From NCBI RefSeq assembly GCF_017114985.1, contig NZ_JABXKP010000080.1, positions 1 to 64,000 on the forward strand: DNA of 64,000 nucleotides. The letters are read 5' to 3'. Position 1 is the stretch's first letter; each line of letters starts with the position of its first letter. The position numbers were made by a program, and so were the translations under genes. The notes beneath the pieces were generated by a model, which saw only the letters and a program-made list of their open reading frames with translations, was not told the DNA's origin and did no database searches. This DNA comes from Nostoc sp. JL33. GTDB lineage: Bacteria; Cyanobacteriota; Cyanobacteriia; Cyanobacteriales; Nostocaceae. Below are positions 28,234 through 37,981 of the stretch, in pieces.

Positions 28234-29238
28234 ATGTCTAAGAATTTACTGGAACAATTGCGGGAAGTGACTGTTGTGGTCTCAGATACAGGGGATATCC
28301 AGGCAATTGAAAAGTTCAAACCCCAAGACGCCACCACCAATCCTTCTCTGATTACTGCTGCGGCGCAGATGCCAGAATATCAGGGAATTGTTGATCAAAC
28401 TTTACTCCAGGCCCAGAAAGATGCTGGAGCCAAGGCTACCCAAACAGAGATAGTTTCTCTAGCTTTTGACCGTCTGGCAGTTGCCTTTGGATTAAAGATT
28501 TTACAAATTATTCCCGGTCGCGTTTCTACGGAAGTGGATGCTCGCTTGTCTTACGATACCGAAGCTACCCTTACTAAGGCACGGGATTTAATTGCCCAGT
28601 ATAAAGCTGCTGGAATTGGCCCTGATCGCGTTTTGATTAAAATTGCCAGCACCTGGGAAGGCATTCGCGCTGCGGAAATTCTCGAAAAAGAAGGTATTCA
28701 CTGTAACCTTACCTTGTTGTTTGGTCTTCACCAAGCGATCGCTTGTGCAGAAGCCGGCATTACCCTAATTTCTCCCTTCGTCGGTCGGATTCTCGACTGG
28801 CACAAAAAAGATACCGGACGCGATAGCTACCCCGCAGCCGAAGACCCAGGAGTTTTGTCTGTCACCAAAATCTACAACTACTACAAGAAATTCGGTTATA
28901 AAACCGAAGTTATGGGAGCTAGCTTCCGCAACATTGGTGAAATTACTGAACTTGCAGGTAGTGATTTGTTGACAATTTCGCCGGCACTTTTGGGTGAATT
29001 GCACGCAACTATTGGAGACTTGCCACGTAAACTTGACCCTGCTAAGGCAGCAAACTTGGAAATTGAAAAGATATCCATTGACAAAGCTACCTATGACAAG
29101 ATGCACGCCACTGACCGCATGGCAACTGACAAACTAGACGAGGGCATCAAAGGTTTCACCAAGGCATTAGAAGACCTTGAGAAACTTTTGGCAGACCGAC
29201 TAGTTCGCCTGGAAGCAGAGGTAGTAGCAAGCCATTAA
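28234..29238 (+). CDS. tal: Transaldolase, type 1
   Basis: Pentose-phosphate pathway enzyme moving a dihydroxyacetone unit between sedoheptulose-7-P and glyceraldehyde-3-P. The 334 residues include [14 protein letters not shown] near residue 32, [14 protein letters not shown] near 94, and the Schiff-base lysine in [12 protein letters not shown] near 132. The C-terminal part [15 protein letters not shown] is also typical of the TalB class. Start at ATG 28234. It completes the gap1-pyk-tal carbon cluster, important for sugar breakdown in the dark and in heterocysts. Confidence 0.95.
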   Translation: MSKNLLEQLREVTVVVSDTGDIQAIEKFKPQDATTNPSLITAAAQMPEYQGIVDQTLLQAQKDAGAKATQTEIVSLAFDRLAVAFGLKILQIIPGRVSTEVDARLSYDTEATLTKARDLIAQYKAAGIGPDRVLIKIASTWEGIRAAEILEKEGIHCNLTLLFGLHQAIACAEAGITLISPFVGRILDWHKKDTGRDSYPAAEDPGVLSVTKIYNYYKKFGYKTEVMGASFRNIGEITELAGSDLLTISPALLGELHATIGDLPRKLDPAKAANLEIEKISIDKATYDKMHATDRMATDKLDEGIKGFTKALEDLEKLLADRLVRLEAEVVASH

Positions 29239-29273
29239 GGGACTTCCAATTAAAAAAATATCCAGGCTGTAGG

Positions 29274-29301
29274 GTGCGTTACGGCTTGAGCCGTAACGCA
29301 C
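29274..29301. terminator. Palindrome after tal
   Basis: GTGCGTTACGGC and GCCGTAACGCAC pair across TTGA. It may terminate tal, but the GCGTTACG palindrome also looks like a dispersed repeat. No T run follows. Confidence 0.45.
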
Positions 29302-29354
29302 TATCAAGTTATGGATAATTGATTTTTTGGTATTCCTTAGAACATAACGATAGT

Positions 29355-29392
29355 TAATGGTTAGTGGTTAATAGAATAACCACTAACCATTA
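29355..29392. repeat. Perfect 16-bp hairpin
   Basis: TAATGGTTAGTGGTTA (29355-29370) pairs exactly with 29377-29392 over the loop ATAGAA, between the convergent tal gene and the Arg-rich gene. Possible bidirectional terminator. Confidence 0.6.
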
Positions 29393-29485
29393 CTTATTTG
29401 CATCAGTAGTCTTCACATAGACATCTCCAGAAATTAGGTATCAGCCCAAGCTGCACAAGGGTTGTAGATTGATTTTCAAAGATGT

Positions 29486-29827
29486 CTAATAGCGGCGTCG
29501 AATAATTTGGTATCGTCCGACGGGCTGCCGTCGGATATTTTGCCGTTGTCTTAACGGCTGCCGTCGTCGGATATTTTGATATCGTCCGAAAGGCTGCCGT
29601 TGTCGGATTATCTGCCGTCGTCGAATAATTTGGTATCGTCCTGGCCGCCGCCGTTGAGCAATTAAAAGCTGTCCGGTTTTATCTCCAACTAGGTTAGCAT
29701 CTGGCGTGGCGCTCTGTTCATTGCGAATATTATTTAGCGAAATATCCTTCGCTTCAGCTAATGAGGGCGGATACACAAAGGCACATAGCAACATTGCTAT
29801 TGAGGATAGCTTCTTAAAACCTTTCAT
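29486..29827 (-). CDS. Secreted Arg-rich repeat protein
   Basis: 113 residues. The signal peptide MKGFKKLSSIAMLLCAFVYPP ends near AEA (residue 26). A short ordinary segment (27-57) with LLIAQ is followed by a very basic tail built from (P/V)GRYQIIRRRQ and related units to the C-terminus, with almost no acidic residues. Such a tail could bind polysaccharide, nucleic acid or membranes outside the cell. No known family recognised. Confidence 0.7.
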   Translation of the reverse strand: MKGFKKLSSIAMLLCAFVYPPSLAEAKDISLNNIRNEQSATPDANLVGDKTGQLLIAQRRRPGRYQIIRRRQIIRQRQPFGRYQNIRRRQPLRQRQNIRRQPVGRYQIIRRRY

Positions 29828-30551
29828 GTTTTTGCTTCTACTAGACTTTTGGCAATAACTTTATTAAACACTCTAAAGTCCGCAAATTATCGCTCACACT
29901 CTTTTTTTTAAACTTAATTTGGTATGAAATTCTGTATTGCAATTTCAACCTTATGGATAATTGTAAATGAGATTAAATTATGCAAATAAATAGCCAATGT
30001 CTAGTAAAATGTAATTTTTCCTAATTCACCATAAAGGGGGGTAATTGCTAGCTGTCTGAGTTTGAGAGAGCTTTGCCTTGCTAATCACATTCCAATACTT
30101 CTGGGTGCATTGGGTAGGGAGAAACCAAGTATCCCAAGATTGCCAAAAGCAGAAACTAATCCAGAAAATATATTATTGATAATCCCTATTTAAACAGTAC
30201 TAAAAGTTAGATAAGCAAGACTACCAGCTTTGATCTCTGTTTTTATGAATAGCGAAAATTAATTGCTCCTGTCAAACCATAGTCAAAGAGGAGAATTGAT
30301 TCTACATTTGACATTGTTTACTAAGAAAAAGGGTTTTAAGAAACATTCTCTTTTAGTGAAACCAGTACTCAGTAGCAATTGTTAATAAAATACTTAAAAA
30401 AATTTATTATAATTTCAACTTTATACAATTATTTTTACATAAATAAATATTATGTTAATAAAATTCATGCTTTCTATACGTATGTATTACGTAATATCAT
30501 CAAATCGAGTTGTAGTCTAAATTGAAATTCACTTTTCATAGGAGAAAGATT
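29828..30551. other. AT-rich leader of the microviridin-type precursor
   Basis: 724 bases without a gene on either strand that I can support. The region from 30380 to 30500 is nearly all A/T. A palindromic ATACGTATGTATTACGTAAT lies at 30477-30497, 55 bases before the precursor ATG, and could be an operator. The promoter itself is not resolved. Confidence 0.4.
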
Positions 30552-30863
30552 ATGTCTGAGATCAAACCAGAAGATTTGAATTCACAAGCAGTACCATTTT
30601 TCGCCCGATTCCTAGAAGGGCAAAACGCTGAAGACCTTTGTGATCAAGAATCAGAAGCAATTAGCGGCGGACAGACAGTCATGACTCAGAAGTACCCTTC
30701 TGATAGTGAAGACGGCGTTGTCGCAACAAAGAAGTACCCTTCTGATAGTGATGAACAGGCTGTTACTCATAAGTGCCATTCTGATCATGAAGATGGGCGT
30801 GTAGTAACTTTGAAGTACCCATCAGACGGCGATGACGCTTTGCCCGCAAAATACGCAAAATAA
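30552..30863 (+). CDS. Microviridin-type (graspetide) precursor with four cores
   Basis: 103 residues. The leader (1-40) holds PFFARFLEGQ at 15-24, the helix recognised by microviridin ATP-grasp ligases, and ends EAISGG. Four cores follow: TQKYPSDSED (45-54), TKKYPSDSDE (59-68), THKCHSDHED (72-81) and TLKYPSDGDD (86-95). All keep the Thr, Lys, Ser and Asp that form the ester and amide rings in microviridins. The last two acids vary as ED, DE, ED, DD, and core 3 replaces YP by CH. ATG 30552 has AGGAG seven bases upstream. No mdnB/mdnC ligase, acetyltransferase or peptidase-transporter gene is nearby. Confidence 0.93.
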   Translation: MSEIKPEDLNSQAVPFFARFLEGQNAEDLCDQESEAISGGQTVMTQKYPSDSEDGVVATKKYPSDSDEQAVTHKCHSDHEDGRVVTLKYPSDGDDALPAKYAK

Positions 30864-31080
30864 CTGTACTTTCTATTTTTGAGTACACCAGAGATGCGGT
30901 TTTGAAAACTAGCAAAAACAAAATGCGATCTATGCTCAGGACTTTTGGAAAATATCGAGAAATTTAAAGAACTCGTTCAAAGAAGTACAGTTTTGTAACG
31001 GGGATAAAGACAAGAGCCACAAAACTTAAAGCCGTCCTTTATGACAGGGTTTTAGACCCATTTTTTGATAACAAAATAGG

Positions 31081-31113
31081 CAATCAGGGGCAGCCATTGG
31101 CTGCCCCTGATTG
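31081..31113. terminator. Perfect 15-bp hairpin downstream of the precursor gene
   Basis: CAATCAGGGGCAGCC and GGCTGCCCCTGATTG pair across ATT. It lies 218 bases past the precursor stop and no T run follows, so terminator function is uncertain. The 30864-31363 gap holds nothing else but the next repeat. Confidence 0.5.
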
Positions 31114-31137
31114 CTCCTGATAGTGATTAATCATTAA

Positions 31138-31252
31138 ACCTCTTGCATAAATCAAAAATAAGAACCCCACCCCGCCAAAGCTACGCTTTGTCTCCCCTCC
31201 CCGCAAGCGAGGAGGGGTTGGGGATGGGGTGTTAGGGACTTTTGCAAGAGGT
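31138..31252. mobile_element. Miniature palindromic element, ACCTCTTGCA termini
   Basis: ACCTCTTGCA (31138-31147) and TGCAAGAGGT (31243-31252) bound a core with CCCCACCCCGCCAAAGCTACGC, sharing its GC-rich hairpin with the TATCATGTCC elements though the ends differ. Target duplication is not clear. Confidence 0.65.
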
Positions 31253-31363
31253 CTATTATTTGTCAGGGAATATTTTATAAGAAGAATTCAGGAGTCAGAA
31301 TTCTGTATGAATAAAGCTTTTAGCCTCTGTTCTTTCTTATTTCCCCCATTCTCCATTGCCAAT

Positions 31364-32500
31364 TTAAAAATCTACCCCTCGTTTAAGTTCTACACCTTGA
31401 TTAGCATAGTGTTTGTGGCAATAAACCTCTGAGTGGACGCTAGCTAAGTCAAAGTACGCGGGTGGATTTTGGCAGCGGCCAGTGATAATAATTTCGGTGT
31501 CGCGGGGTTTGCGGAGTAAAGCTTGGACAATCGGTTCAACGGGGAGTAATTCTAAGTCAACGGTGGGATTGAGTTCATCGAGAATAATAGTTTTATACAG
31601 ACCAGAGGCGATCGCAACTTTAGCGATTTCCCAACCCCGTTCGGCTTCTACGTAGTCTAATTCTTGCCGGGAATTACGCCAGACGATCGCATCTCGACCA
31701 CAGCGCTGATGATCCACCACTTCTGGATATGACTGCTGCAAGGCGGCGATCGCTGCGTCTTCTGTGTACCCACTACCACCTTTAAGCCACTGCATAATTA
31801 GCACACGGGTAGAGCCGGGATGATTGATTCCCCTACCAATCGCCTGCAAGGCTTTGCCCAAAGCACTAGTAGACTTGCCTTTACCAGCACCAGTATAAAT
31901 TTCAATCCCTTCAAGTAAGAGGGCTTTAGCTGTTGGGTGGTGATGAGGTTTCATTTCTGAGTGCAAATCTGCAATATCAAGCAACTTTTGCGGTGCGGCG
32001 CGTCCGGTAGCAATGATTTCCAACTCTTGGGGTTTGGATTTTAATGTCCGTACCACTTCATCCACTGGTAGCAAACCTAAATCCAGAACCGGGTTAATTT
32101 CATCGAAGACGACAACTGAATATAAACCACTGGCGATCGCACCTTTGGCTACATCCCAACCCCGCGCGGCTTCATCTCGGTCAAAGGTGGTAATTTCCTC
32201 ATGCCCAAAAAATTCCGCTCTCCCAGTGCGAACCTGGTCAATTAAATGGGGGAAACCGCGCTGCAAAGCTGCGATCGCGCCATCTTCGTCATAATCACGT
32301 TCAGGCCCTTTTAAAAACCGCAGCAGTAAAACGCGGTTAGAATTACTAGGCATATTTATCCCCAAGCCAATGGAGCGCAAAACCACCCCTAAAGCCGCTT
32401 GAGACTTACCTTTACCCACGCCATCGTAGACGTGAATTTGACCAATGAGCCGTTCTGCACGCACTTGCGCCGTGCGAATACCAATACCGTTCCTTGTCAT
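31364..32500 (-). CDS. cobO: Cob(I)yrinic acid a,c-diamide adenosyltransferase, tandem-domain
   Basis: Transfers adenosyl from ATP to the corrin cobalt in B12 synthesis. The 378 residues are two CobO/BtuR domains in tandem. The first carries P-loop GVGKGKSQ near residue 28, and the second GAGKGKST near 205. Each is followed by LLRFLKG or IMQWLKGG, a VVFDEINPVLDLG/IILDELNPTVDLE motif, and TGR(A/C). A single CobO is about 200 residues, so this is an internal duplication and both sites appear intact. Divergent from fraC, 223 bases away. Confidence 0.92.
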   Translation of the reverse strand: MTRNGIGIRTAQVRAERLIGQIHVYDGVGKGKSQAALGVVLRSIGLGINMPSNSNRVLLLRFLKGPERDYDEDGAIAALQRGFPHLIDQVRTGRAEFFGHEEITTFDRDEAARGWDVAKGAIASGLYSVVVFDEINPVLDLGLLPVDEVVRTLKSKPQELEIIATGRAAPQKLLDIADLHSEMKPHHHPTAKALLLEGIEIYTGAGKGKSTSALGKALQAIGRGINHPGSTRVLIMQWLKGGSGYTEDAAIAALQQSYPEVVDHQRCGRDAIVWRNSRQELDYVEAERGWEIAKVAIASGLYKTIILDELNPTVDLELLPVEPIVQALLRKPRDTEIIITGRCQNPPAYFDLASVHSEVYCHKHYANQGVELKRGVDF

Positions 32501-32723
32501 CTCTCGAAAAGCTATAACGTGGCAGTCTTTAATCTTACCTAACGTGTTGTACTCTCATCTTAGAAACTGCCCCTCTAGCGCGTCCGTACAAGTATTAACA
32601 ATATCAATAGAGGAATACTGACACACCACCATAGTAAAGAACAAGAACAATCGGATAATTTCCCCCATCACCCTCACTATCCCAGTTATACTCACTACAG
32701 TTAACCCTTACCGTTGACCATTT

Positions 32724-33263
32724 ATGCCTGAAAATTGGATGTTTCCCAGGATTTTTCCCATTGGTGGAATTCTGTTTGACTTTTTATTTGTACTAATTGC
32801 CATCCCCATCGAAGCATATGTTTTGCACACTCGGCTAAAATTTGACAAAAAATCCAGTACTTTTTATGCCATTTCTATGAATCTGTTTTCTAGTGTAATT
32901 GGTTGGTTCATATTTTTTGTATCAGAACCAATGTTGCCGATACAGGTGAAATCAGAATTAATTAATTATATGTTTTTTAATACTTTTAAATACCAGAATA
33001 CACAAACTCTAATTATCTTAACTGCCTTTATAATTTTCTTTGCTACTTTTTTAATGAAATTTTTCATTTTAAGGGTATTACTACTATCATTAAATGAAAC
33101 ATTTGCTAAAAAAGAAGAGGAGCCTCAAACATATCAACGGCGGCGATCGCATACTTTTAGCAATGTTAAATTACAAACTACCAATTTACTTACTACAGTA
33201 TTAATAGCGAATTCTCTGAGTTATAGTCTAATCACAATTATTTTATTGTTTCGCTCAAAATAG
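32724..33263 (+). CDS. fraC: Filament integrity protein FraC
   Basis: A 179-residue membrane protein with helices near 12-33, 45-66, 90-118 and 152-175. Length, topology and position as first gene before FraD and FraE match FraC of Anabaena. There it localises to the septa and is needed for septal junctions, filament integrity and molecular exchange between cells. Start at ATG 32724 ([12 protein letters not shown]). The gap to fraD is 60 bases. Confidence 0.9.
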   Translation: MPENWMFPRIFPIGGILFDFLFVLIAIPIEAYVLHTRLKFDKKSSTFYAISMNLFSSVIGWFIFFVSEPMLPIQVKSELINYMFFNTFKYQNTQTLIILTAFIIFFATFLMKFFILRVLLLSLNETFAKKEEEPQTYQRRRSHTFSNVKLQTTNLLTTVLIANSLSYSLITIILLFRSK

Positions 33264-33323
33264 CAAGGATTGACTTGTTGAATTCAGAGGAAAGTGATTT
33301 ATTAATCAGGTGGAAAAAGGAAG

Positions 33324-34331
33324 ATGAATACGCTACTTAAAGATGTATTTGGGTTTTTTAAATTTACTGAAGGGCTTTATGCGGGAATTAGAAAGATATT
33401 AGTTCCACCCAAAGCTTATTCTTGGCAGACATTTATTTATCTGAGTATTTTTTCTTGGGTACTTTCATATTTTGCTACAAGCTATATCAAAGATGTTATT
33501 GCCTTTTTCGGCTGGTTATTTTTAATTGCCGGCACAGCTTGGTACACAACTGAAGATCCTTTGAGGGTTCCTGGTACTTTTATGCCAGTCGGGGCAGTAA
33601 TCACTGGATTCTTAGTGAGTGTTTTTGCATTTGGAAATGAACACGATGTAATTACACCAAGAACAATCGTTTTATGGCCGACAATTTCAGCACTAATTAC
33701 GGCAATACCAGAATTTATTGAAGGAAATGACACCGACGCTAAAGCTCGAATTCCTAAGCCAGAAGACCGCCAAAGAATCATAATTTTAGTTGCTAGTAGT
33801 ATGCTGCTAAGTTGCTGGATTCAATTTTACTTTGTAATGGATAATTGGTTACGACAATATCCCAGTTTGCAGGCAGATACTTTTAAACGTAGTACCTTTG
33901 TTGTCAGAACAGAAGAAGCAGTAAAAATTCCACCAAACGGCGTTGTAATTCTAGAGCGACTTCAACCAATAGTAGTAGAACAAATAGCCCAAAGACCTTG
34001 GTCGGAAGTGGAGAAATGGTTGCTAGATGCGAAACAGCAGGTAGGAAGTCTGGGTAGGGGAGTAATTCAAAAAAACCTGGGTAAATATGAAGAGAAGGAA
34101 CTATGGCGCGTTGAACCCCGTGTATCTAATACTAAGTCTGGATATATATTAGATTTATTAAGTATTTGGATAGGCCCAAGTTATAACCTACGGGGCTATT
34201 ACTTGAAAAAATCTTGTCGCATTGAACCAGTTGCAGCAACCAATAATTCCGGGAATAAGATTACAGTTGCAGAAATTGAATGCGATCGCCTGAGTAAATT
34301 GATTCCTGGATCACCGCCTCCGCAGCAGTGA
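33324..34331 (+). CDS. fraD: Septal junction protein FraD
   Basis: 335 residues. Five hydrophobic helices fall in the first 185 residues (near 33-50, 57-75, 88-103, 112-128, 150-172), followed by a soluble C-terminal domain expected in the periplasm. FraD forms the plug module of septal junctions in heterocystous cyanobacteria. AAGGAAG precedes the ATG. Middle gene of fraCDE. Confidence 0.92.
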   Translation: MNTLLKDVFGFFKFTEGLYAGIRKILVPPKAYSWQTFIYLSIFSWVLSYFATSYIKDVIAFFGWLFLIAGTAWYTTEDPLRVPGTFMPVGAVITGFLVSVFAFGNEHDVITPRTIVLWPTISALITAIPEFIEGNDTDAKARIPKPEDRQRIIILVASSMLLSCWIQFYFVMDNWLRQYPSLQADTFKRSTFVVRTEEAVKIPPNGVVILERLQPIVVEQIAQRPWSEVEKWLLDAKQQVGSLGRGVIQKNLGKYEEKELWRVEPRVSNTKSGYILDLLSIWIGPSYNLRGYYLKKSCRIEPVAATNNSGNKITVAEIECDRLSKLIPGSPPPQQ

Positions 34332-34386
34332 AGGTAGGGAGATGAGGAGGATGAGGGGGATAACCATAACAAATAACAAATAACAA

Positions 34387-35166
34387 ATGGCTATTAACAG
34401 AATTTTTGTATTGGCAAAGAATGTGTTTCAGGAAGTGGTACGCGATCGCATCCTATATATCATTGGTTTTTATGCGCTAATACTTGCCATTGCCTTCCGC
34501 GTTCTTCCTGAATTTGCAGCTACGACTGAAGACAAAATGTTTTTAGACTTTGGGATGGCGGCGATGAATGCCATCGGGCTGATTATTACAATATTTGTTG
34601 GTACAGGACTAGTTAATAAAGAAATTGAAAAACGTACTATCTTGATGTTAATTGCTAAACCTGTCAGCCGCAGCGAAATTATCGTCGGCAAATACTTGGG
34701 TTTATCTGCAATACTAGCTGTACTTGTGGCCATGATGACAGCAATTTATCTAGTATTTCTGCAATTTGGTAAAATTCCTCATCCAACGACGAGCATTCTA
34801 ATTGCTGCAATTTTCTTATTTTTGCAGTTGTCATTAATCACCTCTGTGGCTATTACCTTCAGCGTTTTTACTGCTTCACTGCTAGCGACTGTTTTAACCT
34901 TTGCGGTATATTTAATCGGAAATATTACTCACGATTTAGTACAACTTGGGCGTATTAGCCGCAACCCTGGTATGGAAGGTCTAACTCAAGGTTTGTTTCT
35001 CATCTTGCCAGATTTATCTCGATTAGATTTAAAAAATGATGCCGTTTATGGTCTGCAAGCACTACCTGACACAACAGCACTGATTACAAACGCTGGCTAT
35101 GGCTTACTTTATAGTGTGATGTTGTTAGCGATCGCTATTTTTATTTTTTCACAACGCGAATTTTAG
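34387..35166 (+). CDS. fraE: ABC-2 type permease FraE
   Basis: 259 residues, six membrane helices. The N-terminal amphipathic motif AKNVFQEVVRDRILYIIGFYALI and the KPVSRSEIIVGKYLGLS loop near 92 are typical of ABC-2 permeases. It is the third gene of fraCDE, 55 bases after fraD. In Anabaena FraE affects filament integrity and heterocyst function. No ATPase gene adjoins it. Confidence 0.9.
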   Translation: MAINRIFVLAKNVFQEVVRDRILYIIGFYALILAIAFRVLPEFAATTEDKMFLDFGMAAMNAIGLIITIFVGTGLVNKEIEKRTILMLIAKPVSRSEIIVGKYLGLSAILAVLVAMMTAIYLVFLQFGKIPHPTTSILIAAIFLFLQLSLITSVAITFSVFTASLLATVLTFAVYLIGNITHDLVQLGRISRNPGMEGLTQGLFLILPDLSRLDLKNDAVYGLQALPDTTALITNAGYGLLYSVMLLAIAIFIFSQREF

Positions 35167-35473
35167 TTATTGGGCATTGGGCAAAACAGTTCCGAGTTCT
35201 GAGTAAAGAAGTGAGATTCTCTACTCGGTACGGGCTAAATGCCCCGAAGAAAGCTAACAGCACTCAACTCCTGTTGTATGAATATTTCCTGACTTATGTC
35301 AGCATTTTTTGTTTTAAAAATCACTTCAAAAGCCTATTCTCAGGTGATTGGCGATTTTTTGGGAATTTATTTTTGATTATTTACTGAGTTGATCTCCATT
35401 TGGGGTGTACTCTCAATATACGGTAACTACCACACTTGACCTTTGAGATAAATTACACCCAGAGGTGAATACC
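35167..35473. other. Intergenic, no gene seen
   Basis: 307 bases between fraE and the pentapeptide gene. Nothing beyond a weak CTATTCTCAGG-type stem and the AGAGG ribosome site at 35461-35465. Confidence 0.4.
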
Positions 35474-36130
35474 ATGAAAAATTATGCTGACAAGCAAGAA
35501 TTTGTATTAAGTCAAATCACAAATAAATATTTTCAGCGCCGAGATTTCAGTGGATGTGACTTGAGTGGAATCGACCTGAAAGGAATTGACTTAAATGGTG
35601 TTAACTTCATAGGAGCGGATTTGCGTGGTGCAAATCTGTGTGGCTGTGTCCTGACTCGTGCTAATTTAAGTGGCGCAAATTTGATGCAAGCTAGCTTACG
35701 TGAAGCTAATTTGTATGAAGCCTCTTTGTGCGAAGCTAATTTGATTAATGCTGATTTAACACGAGCAAATTTGTGCGGAACTTTTTTATGGCGAGTGAAA
35801 TTCACAGGTAGTAATCTTTGGGGTGCTTCTTTGTGTGATGTGGATTTGAGAGAAGCAGACCTCAGTAAAGCTAAATTAATTGAAGCATCGCTGATTGAAG
35901 CTAACTTAAGTTTTGCAAATCTCGCTGGTGCAAAGCTATGTGGAGCAAAATTACTAGAAGCTAATTTGACTCAGGCCAACTTAACTGGTGCAGACCTGAC
36001 ATGGGCAAATTTAACCAAGGCAAACTTGAATAAGGCAAACCTTTGGGAGGCAAACCTGATTTATGCAAAGTTTCGCGATACTATCATGCCTGATGGCACA
36101 ATTAAGCAACCTCAGATAGTGATTTATTAG
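35474..36130 (+). CDS. Pentapeptide-repeat protein
   Basis: 218 residues, nearly all tandem A(N/D)LXX pentapeptides from residue 20 to 200 (SGIDLKGIDLNGVNFIGADLRGAN and so on), predicting a right-handed beta-solenoid. There is no signal peptide or membrane helix, so probably cytosolic. ATG 35474 is preferred to GTG 35465, which overlaps the AGAGG ribosome site. These proteins are common in cyanobacteria and few have known partners. Confidence 0.88.
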   Translation: MKNYADKQEFVLSQITNKYFQRRDFSGCDLSGIDLKGIDLNGVNFIGADLRGANLCGCVLTRANLSGANLMQASLREANLYEASLCEANLINADLTRANLCGTFLWRVKFTGSNLWGASLCDVDLREADLSKAKLIEASLIEANLSFANLAGAKLCGAKLLEANLTQANLTGADLTWANLTKANLNKANLWEANLIYAKFRDTIMPDGTIKQPQIVIY

Positions 36131-36312
36131 TCAGGAGCCAGTTTTGGTCTGACTTTTCTGAGACTGAAAAGCCTGTTTTATCAGGGTTCTATCTGAAATA
36201 TTGTTCAAAAATCAGATATGAGTCCTATAGATAAGGAGAATGTCAAAAAATTAGCATATACATTTCCGGTAAAATCAAGTTCTGAGGACTGTGGATTTGG
36301 GAGAAATTTGGG

Positions 36313-37038
36313 GTGTCTACACTTGGCGTTAACATTGACCACATCGCCACCATCCGGCAAGCACGGCGGACGGTGGAACCAGACCCCGTAGCGGCGGCGG
36401 TGCTGGCAGAATTAGGGGGTGCAGATGGGATTACGGTGCATCTGCGCGAAGATCGGCGGCATATCCAAGATAGGGATGTGCGTATATTGCGGCAAACAGT
36501 GCGATCGCATCTTAATTTAGAAATGGCCCCTACAGATGAAATGCTAGCGATCGCTCTCGATATCAAACCAAATTATGTGACTTTAGTCCCCGAAAAGCGC
36601 GAAGAAGTCACAACAGAAGGCGGACTAGATATTATCGGTAAAATTGCTAGAATAGGTGAGATAGTCGATAAATTGCAAAGCGCTAGCATACCAGTTAGTT
36701 TATTTATTGACGCAGAGCCAGCACAAATCCAAGCATCTGTCAAGGTGCAGGCGCAGTTTATTGAATTGCATACCGGACAATATGCTGAGGCTAAGGATGA
36801 AAGAAATCGCCAGCGAGAATTAGCCATATTAGCTAAAGGGTGTGAACAAGCGATTCAAGCTGGATTGCGAGTCAACGCTGGTCATGGACTCACATACTGG
36901 AACGTCTATCCGGTGGCTGCGCTTCCAGGCATGGAAGAACTGAATATTGGCCATACCATCATCAGTCGGGCTGCATTAGTAGGTATAGAAAGGGCAGTGC
37001 GCGAGATGAAAGAAGCTATAAGAGGGAAGAGGGAGTAG
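36313..37038 (+). CDS. pdxJ: Pyridoxine 5'-phosphate synthase
   Basis: Condenses 1-deoxy-D-xylulose-5-P with aminoacetone phosphate in vitamin B6 synthesis. 241 residues with [16 protein letters not shown] at the start, [17 protein letters not shown] near 39, and [18 protein letters not shown] near 93. [14 protein letters not shown] follows near 187. All match PdxJ. GTG 36313 is the only sensible start. The gene appears to stand alone. Confidence 0.96.
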   Translation: MSTLGVNIDHIATIRQARRTVEPDPVAAAVLAELGGADGITVHLREDRRHIQDRDVRILRQTVRSHLNLEMAPTDEMLAIALDIKPNYVTLVPEKREEVTTEGGLDIIGKIARIGEIVDKLQSASIPVSLFIDAEPAQIQASVKVQAQFIELHTGQYAEAKDERNRQRELAILAKGCEQAIQAGLRVNAGHGLTYWNVYPVAALPGMEELNIGHTIISRAALVGIERAVREMKEAIRGKRE

Positions 37039-37199
37039 GGAGTAGGGAGTAGGGCATTGATTATGAAATATTCTCTCTTGCTTCCCCTGCTCCCCCATCT
37101 CCCTCATCTCCCCCACTCCCCACTCCCCACTCCCCACATTTAGAGGGATTGTCACTGCGAAATCTAGAAATTGGGATCAAATCTTCAGCAAAAACTTCT

Positions 37200-37916
37200 A
37201 TGAGCGCAACACAATCTAACAACCTGCCGCTTTGGGTACAGCATCGGGATAAGGTAATAGCAGAAAGCACTGATGTTGAGTGGCGCGATCAGACACCGCC
37301 TGATTATTCCCGTTCAAACCAGAATCTCGCCCAAGAAAGTATCTACAATCACCTTGAAGGTACACTGGAAGCGATCGTGCAAAACTTGGTACGAACCTTT
37401 GAGATGGAGGTATCTTTCAAAGCTAACCCGCAAGAGTGGTTGTCTATTGTGAATGACAAGTTTCGCGTCAGTACCAATGGTGGAGTAGAGTACACAGCAG
37501 CAGATGTATCAGCCCAAGGTACTTACAATTTGTTTATGGCTGATTCAGAACATTACAAGGCTTCAGAAGAAACCTTTGAATCATCCGGAAAACTCTTCTA
37601 CACAGCATTTCCCCAAGGATTTCCTTGGGAAGTGGTGGAAGTTTTCTCAGGGCCACCAAATGTGACATTCAAGTGGCGGCATTGGGGACATTTTAACGGA
37701 GAATACAAAGACCATGCACCGACTGGAGAGACAATAGAAATTATCGGCATGAGTATTGCAAAAGTTAGCGATGACTTGAAGATTGTTTCCTTAGAACACT
37801 ACTTTGACAATAGTCTGTTCTTGCAAAAGCTAACATCTGGTGGCAAGACAAATGCTGAAAGCCAGAGAAGTGCTTGTCCGTTCAGTTCTTGGTTCAAGAA
37901 ATCCCACAAGAGTTAG
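37200..37916 (+). CDS. SnoaL-like / NTF2-fold protein
   Basis: 238 residues. A conserved pattern WRDQTPPDYSRSNQNLAQE near residue 24 is followed by an NTF2-like domain with a FKWRHWGHFNGEYKDHAPTGE motif near 156. Relatives are ester cyclases or uncharacterised. The start is uncertain: ATG 37200, or TTG 37149 adding 17 residues; neither has a good ribosome site. It lies 66 bases before ycf54 on the same strand. Confidence 0.8.
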   Translation: MSATQSNNLPLWVQHRDKVIAESTDVEWRDQTPPDYSRSNQNLAQESIYNHLEGTLEAIVQNLVRTFEMEVSFKANPQEWLSIVNDKFRVSTNGGVEYTAADVSAQGTYNLFMADSEHYKASEETFESSGKLFYTAFPQGFPWEVVEVFSGPPNVTFKWRHWGHFNGEYKDHAPTGETIEIIGMSIAKVSDDLKIVSLEHYFDNSLFLQKLTSGGKTNAESQRSACPFSSWFKKSHKS

Positions 37917-37981
37917 TTTTTAGGGGTACAGAGTGCAGCGCTGTGCCCTTAAATTATTCACATAGCAACCAAAGGATGCAA

